Made by a program: the position numbers and the translations under genes | Part shown: positions 36,767 through 45,181 of the stretch, in pieces | Layout: each line of letters begins with the position of its first letter | Numbering within the stretch: the stretch's first letter is position 1 | The notes under the pieces: generated by a model | The model's database searches: none | The model's input: the letters and a program-made list of their open reading frames with translations, nothing else | What the model was told of the DNA's origin: nothing | Assembly (NCBI RefSeq): GCF_037095755.1 | Contig: NZ_JBAWKJ010000002.1 | Coordinates: 1-64,000, forward strand | From: Sphingopyxis sp. CCNWLW2 | Lineage (GTDB): Bacteria > Pseudomonadota > Alphaproteobacteria > Sphingomonadales > Sphingomonadaceae | Direction of reading: 5' to 3' | Length of the DNA: 64,000 bases

Positions 36767-37954
36767 CTAGTCGGAAGGATAGAGCGTAGCCGCCCACTCA
36801 CGATAGTCGGCTTCCGCGAAACGAGCAGTCGCTAGCAATCGACCCGCCTTTTCGATCATCTTCTCAAGAACATCGTCTTGCCTTACGTGCGTGTCGAGGT
36901 CGAACATCGCAATCGTTGTTTCAGCGAGCGCAAGCCCAGCCTTAACCTCGCACATCACCGGGACATTTTCCGCAGGGGGAAGTATCGCGGCCGGATCGTG
37001 CACGACCTGGGGCGCACCGTCGCATCGGAACGCTAGCGACAGCATGTCCGGGCCATCTGGCCCGGACTGGTAATAGCAACCGCTGAGAAGCGTAAGGCCG
37101 CGAGGTGGGGCGGCTTTCGCAAGGATGCCGAGCAGCCACTTGCCGAGACCCGCACTGAACAGCTTTAGAAATCGGACATCTTGAGTAAGCCAAGCGGATT
37201 GAAGATCGGCATCGAGTTCATCGACCTTGCACGCCAGCAGCTCGATCAGCTTGGCTTTGAAGGCATCGCTGGCTTGAGAATTCGCATCAAGCGCATTCAT
37301 GAATCCGTCGCGCGCAAAATCGCCGACGAGGCCTGGTTGCGCCTTGGTTGTAATGAAGAAAAGCCAAGGTTCAGTCGAACGCAACTGCAGCTCAAGCAGC
37401 TTGCCTGCGGCCTCGAGCGGGCTACCCTTGCTGTGTCCTATTTCGCGAAACGCGATCGACTCGCAAAGGTCGAGATTAATCGCGTGAAAAGGCCCGGCCT
37501 TCATCGTTACATTGTGGGCGGGACTTCGCATGTTCGCGATCGCCTCGAGCCGATACTCGAGAACGTGCGAAAGGCTGTCGATCGAGGCAAGCGACCGGAC
37601 CTCGCTCTGCGATAGCGCCAGCTCGGTCGCCTCCGGGGTTTGGGGCCCTACGCTATTGAAGCCGAGATATCGCAATTTCACGCCCGCTTTGTCGCAGACC
37701 CCGTGCAGCGCTCGCACATCGAGTAGCTCGTTCCCGGGCAGGGTCAAATATTTGAATGGATCGCCATTCGCGAGCCCGAGCGATGGAATTAATTTGCGAA
37801 CTTCCGCGCACCATTGCTCGATCCGGACAAATTGCTTGCGTGGATGATGCCAAGGCTGGAAGTCAGTTTTCAGCTTTCCGCGCGTCAGCGAATGCGCGGG
37901 CTCTGGCTGATAAATGTCCAGTTCGTCCTCCCGGGACAGCTCATCGTTCGTCAT
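36767..37954 (-). CDS. Uncharacterised 395-aa protein coupled to a GHKL ATPase (PP_RS20740-like)
   Basis: 395 aa, no signal peptide or membrane segment. The segment KLKTDFQPWHHPRKQFVRIEQW near the N-terminus recalls the uncharacterised PP_RS20740 family, which I remember as co-encoded with methyltransferases and GHKL ATPases. That recollection needs a profile search. The region FKYLTLPGNELLDVRALHGVCDKAGVKLRYLGFNSVG looks like a Rossmann-type fold. The start ATG overlaps the stop of the ATPase gene (ATGA), a sign of stoichiometric expression. No catalytic motif could be assigned. Confidence 0.6.
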   Translation of the reverse strand: MTNDELSREDELDIYQPEPAHSLTRGKLKTDFQPWHHPRKQFVRIEQWCAEVRKLIPSLGLANGDPFKYLTLPGNELLDVRALHGVCDKAGVKLRYLGFNSVGPQTPEATELALSQSEVRSLASIDSLSHVLEYRLEAIANMRSPAHNVTMKAGPFHAINLDLCESIAFREIGHSKGSPLEAAGKLLELQLRSTEPWLFFITTKAQPGLVGDFARDGFMNALDANSQASDAFKAKLIELLACKVDELDADLQSAWLTQDVRFLKLFSAGLGKWLLGILAKAAPPRGLTLLSGCYYQSGPDGPDMLSLAFRCDGAPQVVHDPAAILPPAENVPVMCEVKAGLALAETTIAMFDLDTHVRQDDVLEKMIEKAGRLLATARFAEADYREWAATLYPSD

Positions 37955-40014
37955 GTCTGCCCATCGTCGAAGAAGACCGCCAAGATTGCATTCATCAATC
38001 GGTGCTGGTCGTCATATTCCATAGTGTCGAAGACCCCGAACCCATCAAGGATCGTAGCAATCGCTTTCAGCTTTTGCTCGCGTTCGGTAGCTTCGCGCGC
38101 CTTACCGGTTCCGGGCCTAACGGCTGCGACCTTGCTCCGGTCGAAGGCGATTACGCCCTGCTGGCGACGTTCTGCGGCAGCTGAGGCGTCACGGACCATT
38201 TCAACCGGGGGTGGGCGCTCATTCTGCTCGCGCTTGGCCTCGCGCCAAGCCGCCGATGCAAACTTATCGAGCTGCGCACCTTTCTCTTCCTGCCGAACTT
38301 CAGCCTCGACTTCCCGAATTGCGCCGCTCATCGCTTTTTGGGTATTGGCGAGCTGGCGCAGGGCTTTGTGCAGCCAGTTACTCACCAGCGCGTAGTGGGG
38401 ATGGGCGAAGTTGAAGGACTCGCGGTCGATGTTGAGCGCCGCGTCTAGCCCCTTCGATACGAAAATCTCAGCAGTGACCTGTCGCAGGCGTGTTTGCTCC
38501 GACACCTGATACTTCATGAATGTGTCGTCGAACAGCGCCCCGCTGGCGCCGTGGATTCGAACCAGCACGCCGTTATTCTCTTTCGGGACGATCTTCGAAT
38601 TCCAGAAGAGATAGGCTTCGAACGCGAGTTCCCCGCCCCGGATTGAAGCCGGCACCCTAGAAAGGTCAGGGGCGTATTTTCCGACGAACATCATCGGGTG
38701 TTGGAGCGCCTGACGTTCGGAAGGCCACCATTCGAATGTGATCGGGCGCCTGAGCTCGATCCCATCTACGAAAACGCTAAACCCGCCGGCGGCCGAGCTA
38801 TCGCTGGCCTCAAGGCCAACCGCTTCGCGGACGGTTTGGCCATCTTTCAATGTGAGGGATTTCGCTTGGCCTCGTGCGTTAGTTAGCGCGAAGGCGGCGG
38901 GATCGTCCTCGTTTGTCAGATCAAATGGATGCTTCTCAAGATAACGAACAGGGGCCGACAGACTGAGAGTCCAAAGCAATGCAAGGTAGTTGTCGAACGT
39001 CCGCGCGACTTCCGGACGGTCGGAAACACTCCCAACTTGGTCCGCGAGAGCAGCACGCAGCAGTTCAAATTTCTGGAGCGGCGTCGGTTTGAGTGGCTGC
39101 TCAAGGATGAGTCCCGGCTGGTCGACCATGTTCCACGGAAGATTCGGAGCCTCGCGGAAAACCAACTGTTTGTCGTCCGGATCGGGTTCCTGTTGAAGAT
39201 TGCCGGAATGGAATACAGGAGCCGTAATCGCTGGATCGCGCTCCTTCTCTGGAAGCGCCATCTGCTCGTAGTAATTTTCCCACCGCTCGCGGCTCCGTAG
39301 AATATTCTTCGCGCGCGGGTGGATTTGTCTGAGGATAATCTGGGTGCCTTGGGCATCGATATCCTCAGCTGGCACGCTGATCACCTTAACCGTGCCCGTC
39401 TCGAAAGCGCCGTCAGCGGCCGCCTCATCCTCATCCTCGAGATAGGTACGAAGCACCACGTCGGCAAAAAGGCGGTGGTCCGAGCCTTTTCGTTTCGTGA
39501 TAATCTGAAAATGCGACGTAAGCTGGCTGACCGAAAAAAGGCCGATGCCAATCTTACCGATCAGTCTACGCCCCGCTGGCGACAAACCGGCATTCGCAGC
39601 CGAGGTCGTGCCCATTTCCTTGCCGAGGCTCGTCCGCTTCGTACTGCCGCCGATATGGTGGATGAGACGCGAGAGAGCCTCCTCGTCCATCCCAACACCG
39701 TTATCGCGCACTTCGATCTGTGAGTAGCGTGGAGAGTCGGTCTCGATATAGACCTCTGTTGCATCAGCATCATAGGCGTTCGAAATCAGCTCGCGCAGGG
39801 CCGACGAGGGCTGGCGATAGATGCCGTCGGTGATCCGAGCGAGAACTCGGTCGTCGGTCATTAGGACTGTCTCGGCAGGTTCGCCGGTAGTCCGCGATTT
39901 GATCATATCTTCCGTGAAGCGTTTCTCTGCTTCGAACACGTTCTTCCTAGCTGATGCCCCGGCGCTCGGGGCCTTCGCTTCCGACTGTGCCTTGTCATCG
40001 CTGCCCGATGTCAT
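37951..40014 (-). CDS. GHKL (Hsp90/MORC-like) ATPase
   Basis: 687 aa. The ATP-binding Bergerat fold is explicit: N-box ALRELISNAYDADA (Asn79), G1 box RDNGVGMDEEAL (104-109) and G2 GRRLIGKIGIGLFS (about 149-161). An S5-like transducer region and a charged, probably coiled C-terminus (residues about 560-640) follow. The architecture fits the prokaryotic MORC/paraMORC group, known from gene-neighbourhood studies to accompany methyltransferases and nucleases in restriction-modification loci, where ATP-driven clamp closure on DNA is proposed. It is the middle gene of the leftward methyltransferase-ATPase-395-aa operon. Confidence 0.82.
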   Translation of the reverse strand: MTSGSDDKAQSEAKAPSAGASARKNVFEAEKRFTEDMIKSRTTGEPAETVLMTDDRVLARITDGIYRQPSSALRELISNAYDADATEVYIETDSPRYSQIEVRDNGVGMDEEALSRLIHHIGGSTKRTSLGKEMGTTSAANAGLSPAGRRLIGKIGIGLFSVSQLTSHFQIITKRKGSDHRLFADVVLRTYLEDEDEAAADGAFETGTVKVISVPAEDIDAQGTQIILRQIHPRAKNILRSRERWENYYEQMALPEKERDPAITAPVFHSGNLQQEPDPDDKQLVFREAPNLPWNMVDQPGLILEQPLKPTPLQKFELLRAALADQVGSVSDRPEVARTFDNYLALLWTLSLSAPVRYLEKHPFDLTNEDDPAAFALTNARGQAKSLTLKDGQTVREAVGLEASDSSAAGGFSVFVDGIELRRPITFEWWPSERQALQHPMMFVGKYAPDLSRVPASIRGGELAFEAYLFWNSKIVPKENNGVLVRIHGASGALFDDTFMKYQVSEQTRLRQVTAEIFVSKGLDAALNIDRESFNFAHPHYALVSNWLHKALRQLANTQKAMSGAIREVEAEVRQEEKGAQLDKFASAAWREAKREQNERPPPVEMVRDASAAAERRQQGVIAFDRSKVAAVRPGTGKAREATEREQKLKAIATILDGFGVFDTMEYDDQHRLMNAILAVFFDDGQT

Positions 40015-40057
40015 GCGGCGAGAACCGAATGGCTAGCAATAGAGGCAGTGTAATGGG

Positions 40058-41122
40058 TCACGCTGCTGCGCGCCGTTCAAGCGCCGCGACAAATTCGGCC
40101 ACAGCCTCCCCCACAACCTTTGCCATCGGGGGCGGAACCGCTTCGCTAACTTGATCAATTTGCGAGGAAAGCGATCCGATCAACTCATACTCGTGCGGGA
40201 ACCCTTGGAGGCGCATACCCTCGTAGACGCTGAGGCGGCGCTTGCCGCTAGGATGGACGTGCACCTCGCGATGGCCGTAAGCGACGGTGATGCTCGGCTT
40301 GTCCCAGCCCAAGGTCTTGAAGCTGCGGTGGCCGGTGGAACCCGCTTTCAGCGACCCGTTCCGGAAGCGCGGCGATTTGGGCGCCATGCACCAGTGGTTG
40401 ACGTGATAGTCGAAGGTCTCAGGTTTCGACGATCGACTGAAATGCTCTGGCTCGGGGAGATCACCGATCGCTGCTCGAACGGTCACGTCGGCAGGGGACC
40501 TAGTTGTTGCGCTGGGCAACGGCCAATTGACCCTACCGAACAGACACTGGTTGATACCAACGAGGAACAGGCGTTGCCTCTTCTGCGGGACTTCGTAATT
40601 GGATGCGTCCAGCAATTGTTCGGTGACGTGGAAACCCGCCTCACCGAGGGCCTTTTTGAACAACGCCAAGCGATGCGCATGGACTCCACTACGCAGGCCT
40701 TTCACATTCTCCATCACAAAGAATTTCACCGGATTGCGAGCATTTAGGGCGCCGAGAAGGCGAGCATAGACGAGCGGCAATTGGTGACGTGGGTCAGAAT
40801 CGGTGATTGACCTATTTGCTTGGCTGAAGCTCTGACAAGGTGGCCCACCAATCACGCCGGTTGGGGCGAACTCCGACCCGAAAAGCTCGTCGAGCATGGC
40901 GAGTGTGATGTCATTCACGTCGCGGCAATAGCCGTTCTTTTTCGATCGGTTATGATTGTAGGACGCGACGCTGTCAGCCTTCTTGTCGAAGGCAAGCCCG
41001 ACGTCGAACTCGGCTTGTTCAAAACCGAGATCCAGTCCTCCGGCGCCACAGAATAGGCTCAGAAGCAATTCGTTCTCCCTGCTTCGAACCGTTGATCCCC
41101 GGGCCCGCTTAGCCGAGATCAC
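40058..41122 (-). CDS. DNA cytosine-C5 methyltransferase
   Basis: 354 aa. All main motifs are present: I LSLFCGAGGLDLGF, IV GGPPCQSFSQAN with catalytic Cys96, VI ENVKGL, VIII QKRQRLFLVGI, and IX/X near RRLSVYEGMRLQGFPHEY...AVPPPMAKVVGEAV. The target recognition region is about residues 205-280; the sequence specificity is not readable. The start is GTG 41120-41122, but a TTG 20 codons on has GGGAG at a better distance and would begin right at motif I. It is the first gene of the operon; two tandem 11-bp repeats lie about 25 bp upstream. Confidence 0.9.
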   Translation of the reverse strand: MISAKRARGSTVRSRENELLLSLFCGAGGLDLGFEQAEFDVGLAFDKKADSVASYNHNRSKKNGYCRDVNDITLAMLDELFGSEFAPTGVIGGPPCQSFSQANRSITDSDPRHQLPLVYARLLGALNARNPVKFFVMENVKGLRSGVHAHRLALFKKALGEAGFHVTEQLLDASNYEVPQKRQRLFLVGINQCLFGRVNWPLPSATTRSPADVTVRAAIGDLPEPEHFSRSSKPETFDYHVNHWCMAPKSPRFRNGSLKAGSTGHRSFKTLGWDKPSITVAYGHREVHVHPSGKRRLSVYEGMRLQGFPHEYELIGSLSSQIDQVSEAVPPPMAKVVGEAVAEFVAALERRAAA

Positions 41123-41147
41123 CGATAAACTTCAAATAAAAGATGAA

Positions 41148-41168
41148 AATGCTTCCAGAATGCTTCCA
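41148..41168 (-). promoter_or_regulatory. Tandem 11-bp repeats upstream of the methyltransferase
   Basis: AATGCTTCCA occurs at 41148-41157 and again at 41159-41168 (minus strand TGGAAGCATT twice), one helical turn apart and 26 bp from the GTG start. Arrays like this often bind a repressor or the methyltransferase itself. Binding is inference. Confidence 0.45.
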
Positions 41169-41303
41169 ATTTTTTAGCCAAGCGCGCGCTTTCTCGGGCT
41201 CTCTGCGATTTCATACAGCCGCCCGAACCTCTCTCTAAAATCTACTTCCTTAAAGATTCCCCCAGAAGCCAGCCGGCTGGAGTCGCGGTTCCTTGGTTCG
41301 AAA

Positions 41304-41340
41304 TGCGTCGGAGACGTACCTCGGTGCGTCTTAGACGTAC
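41304..41340. promoter_or_regulatory. Two dyad elements 21 bp apart upstream of traG
   Basis: TGCGTCGGAGACGTAC (41304-41319) and TGCGTCTTAGACGTAC (41325-41340) differ only in two central bases and each contains a CGTC-N3-GACG dyad. Their 21-bp spacing places them on the same DNA face. They lie about 75-110 bp upstream of the traG start, as expected for a repressor or activator of the transfer operon. A separate 12-bp palindrome (CCAGCCGGCTGG) is at 41269-41280. Confidence 0.55.
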
Positions 41341-41372
41341 TGTAAGTTTGGCCGCCTAGCGCGGATTTTAAG

Positions 41373-41408
41373 GGCTCGGGTCCGGACAAAGCTGTCCGGA
41401 CGGGAGCC
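41373..41408 (+). promoter_or_regulatory. Hairpin covering the traG ribosome-binding site
   Basis: GGCTC-GG-GTCCGGAC pairs with GTCCGGAC-GG-GAGCC around a 6-nt AAAGCT loop (8 + 5 bp stems with a GG/GG internal loop). The GGGAG ribosome-binding motif (41402-41406) lies in the stem, 7 nt before the ATG of traG. This could restrain translation of the transfer operon. Confidence 0.55.
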
Positions 41409-41413
41409 TTATC

Positions 41414-43450
41414 ATGACCCCGACCAAATTGCTCATCGGCCAGATCCTGATCGTCTTCGCGATCGTGATCCTCGGCGTCTGGGCTGCCACGCAATGGGCC
41501 GCGGCCATGCTCGGATATCAGCCGGAGCTGGGCGCGCCATGGCTCAGCCTCGGGGGAGTGCCGGTCTATCGGCCGTGGGATCTCTTTCCGTGGTGGTATC
41601 ACTATGAAGCTTACGCACCGGACGTCTTCGACAAGGCGGGCTCGCTCGCGGCGGCGAGCGGCTTCATCGGCTGCGGAGCCGCGATCGGCGGGTCGCTCTG
41701 GCGCGCGCGGCAGAAGGGCCAGGTCACGACCTATGGCTCGGCGCGCTGGGCGAAGGAGCGCGAGATCGACGCTGCGGGGCTGCGCGGCGATGCCGGCGTG
41801 TTTCTCGGCCGCCTGTCGGGCCGCTATTTGCGCCACGCCGGCCCGGAGCACGTCATGGCGTTCGCGCCGACGCGAAGCGGGAAGGGCGTCGGACTTGTCG
41901 TTCCGACCTTGCTCAGCTGGACCGGCTCGGCCGTGGTCCACGACATCAAGGGCGAGAATTGGCAGCTGACCGCGGCGTGGCGTTCGCGCTTCTCGCACTG
42001 CCTCTATTTCGATCCGACCGACGTCCGCTCGGCGCGCTACAATCCACTGCTCGAAGTGCGCAAGGGCGACTGCGAAGTCCGCGACGTTCAGAATATCGCC
42101 GATATCCTCGTCGATCCGGAAGGGGCGCTCGAGCGGCGAAATCACTGGGAAAAAACCTCGCATTCGCTGCTCGTCGGCGCGATCCTGCACATTCTCTACG
42201 CCGAGGAAGAAAAGACGCTCGCGCGCGTCGCAACCTTCCTCTCCGATCCTTCGCGCAGCTTTGCCGCGACGCTCGTCGCGATGATGCGCACCAATCATCT
42301 CGGGACGGCCGACGAACCGCGGGTCCATCCGGTCGTGGCATCGGCGGCGCGCGAACTGCTCAACAAGAGCGAGAACGAACGCTCGGGCGTGCTCTCGACC
42401 GCGATGTCGTTCCTCGGCCTCTATCGCGACCCGACCGTCGCCGCGGTGACGTCGGGCTGCGACTGGCGGATCGCCGATCTTGTCTCCGCCGACCGGCCAC
42501 TTTCGCTCTATCTCGTCATCCCGCCGTCGGACATCTCGCGGACCAAGCCGCTCGTCCGCCTGATCCTCAACCAGATCGGCCGCCGCCTCACCGAGAAGCT
42601 CGACGACCGGCGCTCGACCGTGCGCCGCCACGACCTCCTGCTGATGCTCGATGAGTTCCCGGCGCTCGGGCGGCTCGATTTCTTCGAGACCGCGCTGGCT
42701 TTCATGGCGGGCTACGGCATCCGTGCCTTCCTGATCGCGCAGTCGCTCAACCAGATTTCGAAAGCCTATGGCGAGAACAACGCCATCCTCGACAATTGCC
42801 ATGTCCGCGTCGCCTTCGCGACCAACGACGAGCGCACCGCAAAGCGCATCTCCGATGCCCTCGGCACCGCGACCGAGCAGCGCGCGATGCGCAACTATGC
42901 CGGGCACCGGCTCGCGCCCTGGCTAGCGCATGTCATGGTCAGCCGGCAGGAAACCGCCCGCGCGCTGCTGACGCCGGGCGAGGTCATGCAGCTGCCGCCG
43001 ACCGACGAGCTGGTGCTCGTCGCGGGGCTGGCGCCGATCCGCGCGCAGAAGCTGCGCTACTTCGAGGACGCCAATTTCAAGGCGCGCCTCGGCCCGGCGC
43101 CCGAACTGGCCGACGACGGCTATGCTGATCGCCCCGCGACGCGCGGCGACGACTGGAGCGGCTGCGTTGCAGAGCCGGGCGCAGCCGAAATCGACGCGGA
43201 TGACGCCGACGACAACCTGGTCGAGGACGGCGGCGCACAGCAAGCGAAAGAGCCCGAGCTCGCCGAGCAGCCTGAGCAGCGGACTGAAACCGTGCGCCCG
43301 ACCAATCCGCTCGGCATCGACGACGATGCCGATCCCGCGCTCGACAAGAAACTGATGGACCGCGTCCGCCCGCTCGCGCCGGTGCTGGTCGGCCATGCGA
43401 TGGACGAGGCCGTGTCGCAGGGCGTCGACCAATTGGGGCTCGGGCTGTGA
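41414..43450 (+). CDS. traG: Conjugal transfer coupling protein TraG (VirD4 family)
   Basis: 678 aa. Two N-terminal membrane segments (LIGQILIVFAIVILGVWAA; AAASGFIGCGAAIGGSLW) precede the TraG/VirD4 ATPase domain with Walker A in MAFAPTRSGKGVGLVVP and Walker B in LLLMLDEFPALG. The C-terminal about 100 residues are acidic and variable. It links a relaxosome to the Trb secretion channel. It is the first gene of the transfer operon and overlaps the next gene by 4 bp (GTGA). No relaxase gene is in the window, so its cargo is unknown here. Confidence 0.93.
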   Translation: MTPTKLLIGQILIVFAIVILGVWAATQWAAAMLGYQPELGAPWLSLGGVPVYRPWDLFPWWYHYEAYAPDVFDKAGSLAAASGFIGCGAAIGGSLWRARQKGQVTTYGSARWAKEREIDAAGLRGDAGVFLGRLSGRYLRHAGPEHVMAFAPTRSGKGVGLVVPTLLSWTGSAVVHDIKGENWQLTAAWRSRFSHCLYFDPTDVRSARYNPLLEVRKGDCEVRDVQNIADILVDPEGALERRNHWEKTSHSLLVGAILHILYAEEEKTLARVATFLSDPSRSFAATLVAMMRTNHLGTADEPRVHPVVASAARELLNKSENERSGVLSTAMSFLGLYRDPTVAAVTSGCDWRIADLVSADRPLSLYLVIPPSDISRTKPLVRLILNQIGRRLTEKLDDRRSTVRRHDLLLMLDEFPALGRLDFFETALAFMAGYGIRAFLIAQSLNQISKAYGENNAILDNCHVRVAFATNDERTAKRISDALGTATEQRAMRNYAGHRLAPWLAHVMVSRQETARALLTPGEVMQLPPTDELVLVAGLAPIRAQKLRYFEDANFKARLGPAPELADDGYADRPATRGDDWSGCVAEPGAAEIDADDADDNLVEDGGAQQAKEPELAEQPEQRTETVRPTNPLGIDDDADPALDKKLMDRVRPLAPVLVGHAMDEAVSQGVDQLGLGL

Positions 43451-43854
43451 GCGCGCGCGGCAGCCAGGTCCGGCATCAGCTCTTTATCGAGCGCGATCTC
43501 AGCGACCGGCTCACGCTGCTCGCGCGAAAGCCCGGCGTGACCAAATCGACGATCCTCGCCGAGGCGCTCGAAGCCTGGCTGACGCGCCAAGGCGTCAACG
43601 AAATGCAGCAACGCTTCGGTCCGCGCCTCGACGGTCTGGCGCGCGTGCTCGCGCGGATCGAGCGCAACAGTCAGATCGAGATCGAAATCCTCGCGCTCCT
43701 TGTGCGCTACATCCTCGCATCGGTGCCGCCCGTTGCTGAGGGCGACGACGTCGCGCGTGCGCAAGGCCGCGAGCGCTTCGAATGGTTCACGATGAAAGTC
43801 GCAGAGGCATTTCGCGAGGGCCGAGCGAGCTTCGGCTCGGGAGGCGGATCGTGA
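43447..43854 (+). CDS. Ribbon-helix-helix (CopG-like) protein of the trb operon
   Basis: 135 aa, GTG start overlapping the traG stop. The N-terminal RHH motif is about residues 8-50 (VRHQLFIERDLSDRLTLLARKPGVTKSTILAEALEAWL). A helical C-terminal part follows (IERNSQIEIEILALLVRYIL). A small RHH protein is regularly found between traG and trbB in integrative trb elements and may regulate the operon, for example through the paired dyads upstream of traG. That link is inference. Confidence 0.8.
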   Translation: MSARGSQVRHQLFIERDLSDRLTLLARKPGVTKSTILAEALEAWLTRQGVNEMQQRFGPRLDGLARVLARIERNSQIEIEILALLVRYILASVPPVAEGDDVARAQGRERFEWFTMKVAEAFREGRASFGSGGGS

Positions 43855-44840
43855 GCGCGGACGTCTCCGCCGAACGCCGGCGCACGATGCTGCGCACCGC
43901 GATGGGCCCCGCGATCGAGGCGGCCTTGTCGAACGCACATGTCGTTGAGGTGATGGTCAATCCGGATGGCGCGCTGCGCGTCGACGTGCTCGGCGAAGGC
44001 CGGGTCGATACCGGCGTTCGTATGGCCCCCGACCAGGTCGAGCGCATCATCCGCCTCGTAGCGAGCCATGCGCGCACCGAAGTCCACGCCGCAGCGCCAA
44101 TCGTTTCTGCTGAATTGCCGCCGCACGGCGAGGGGGCAGGGGAGCGCTTCGAGGGTCTCCTGCCACCGGTCAGCCTCGCACCCTGTTTTTCAATCCGGAA
44201 GCCCGCGGCGCGCGTCTACACTTTGATGGACTATGTGAGCGCGGGTATCGCGACGCCCGAGGCCGCGCGCCTCCTGTCACTCGCGGTCGTCGAACGGCTC
44301 AATATCCTCGTCGCAGGCGGCACCAGCTCGGGCAAGACGACGCTCGCCAATGCGCTGCTCGCGGAGATGGCGAGCCTCGACGAGCGCGTCATCCTGATCG
44401 AGGACACGCGCGAGCTCCAATGCCCTGCGCCCGACCGCGTCGAGCTGCGCACGCGCGCCGGGGCGGTATCGATGGCCGATCTCGTCCGCTCGACGCTGCG
44501 GCTGCGCCCCGATCGCATCATCGTCGGCGAGGTGCGCGGCGCCGAGGCGCTCGACATGCTCAAGGCCTGGAACACCGGCCATCCGGGCGGCATCGCGACG
44601 GTCCATGCCAATAGCGCGGCATCGGCGCTGACCCGGATCGAGCAACTCGTCCAGGAAAGCGTCGTCACCGTGCCGCGGCGCCTGATCACCGAAGCGATCG
44701 ACCTCATCGTCTTTATCGCCGGCCGCGGCGCCGCGCGCCGCATCGCGTGCGTAGCGCGCGTCGAAGGCGTCGGCCCGACTGGCAACTATGCCCTTACTGA
44801 GGTTCCCATCCAGCCTGAAGGAGAAATGCCATGTCCCTGA
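43851..44840 (+). CDS. trbB: Conjugal transfer ATPase TrbB (VirB11 family)
   Basis: 329 aa from GTG 43851, overlapping the previous stop (GTGA). The secretion ATPase domain has Walker A LVAGGTSSGKTTLANALL, the Asp box ILIEDTRELQC, Walker B/His box LRLRPDRIIVGEVRGAEAL and HPGGIATVHANSA. This hexameric ATPase powers type IV secretion assembly at the inner membrane. The last codons overlap the trbC start by 10 bp. Confidence 0.95.
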   Translation: MSADVSAERRRTMLRTAMGPAIEAALSNAHVVEVMVNPDGALRVDVLGEGRVDTGVRMAPDQVERIIRLVASHARTEVHAAAPIVSAELPPHGEGAGERFEGLLPPVSLAPCFSIRKPAARVYTLMDYVSAGIATPEAARLLSLAVVERLNILVAGGTSSGKTTLANALLAEMASLDERVILIEDTRELQCPAPDRVELRTRAGAVSMADLVRSTLRLRPDRIIVGEVRGAEALDMLKAWNTGHPGGIATVHANSAASALTRIEQLVQESVVTVPRRLITEAIDLIVFIAGRGAARRIACVARVEGVGPTGNYALTEVPIQPEGEMPCP

Positions 44841-45181
44841 TACCCCTTGCAATGTCGCGCGCCACCGTGGGGACGCACGCGGGGCGCCCGCTTCTTGTCA
44901 TCGGTCTGACTCTCGGTCTTGCCGCAACGGCGCTCGCCGCCGGGTCGGGCATGCCTTGGGAAGAACCGCTCCAGCAGGTTCTGGAATCGGTCCAGGGCCC
45001 GGTCGCGAAGATCATCGCGGTGATCATCATCATCACCACCGGACTGACGCTCGCGTTCGGCGAAACCTCGGGCGGCTTCCGGCGACTGATCCAGATCGTG
45101 TTCGGCCTTTCGATCGCCTTCGCGGCCTCGAGCTTTTTCCTCTCCTTCTTCAGCTTCGGCGGCGGGGCGCTCGTCGCATGA
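44831..45181 (+). CDS. trbC: TrbC/VirB2 pilin precursor
   Basis: 116 aa. A long signal region (RPLLVIGLTLGLAATALAAG) is followed by the pilin core with two hydrophobic helices (VAKIIAVIIIITTGLTLAFG; LIQIVFGLSIAFAASSFF) joined by the short polar loop ETSGGFRR. This is the typical VirB2-like layout of the conjugative pilus subunit. It starts inside the end of trbB and overlaps trbD by 4 bp. Confidence 0.92.
   Translation: MSLIPLAMSRATVGTHAGRPLLVIGLTLGLAATALAAGSGMPWEEPLQQVLESVQGPVAKIIAVIIIITTGLTLAFGETSGGFRRLIQIVFGLSIAFAASSFFLSFFSFGGGALVA

Noticed and set aside
41174..42907. Leftward open frame of 577 codons
   Set aside because: It is the antisense frame of traG, whose Walker motifs confirm the + strand.
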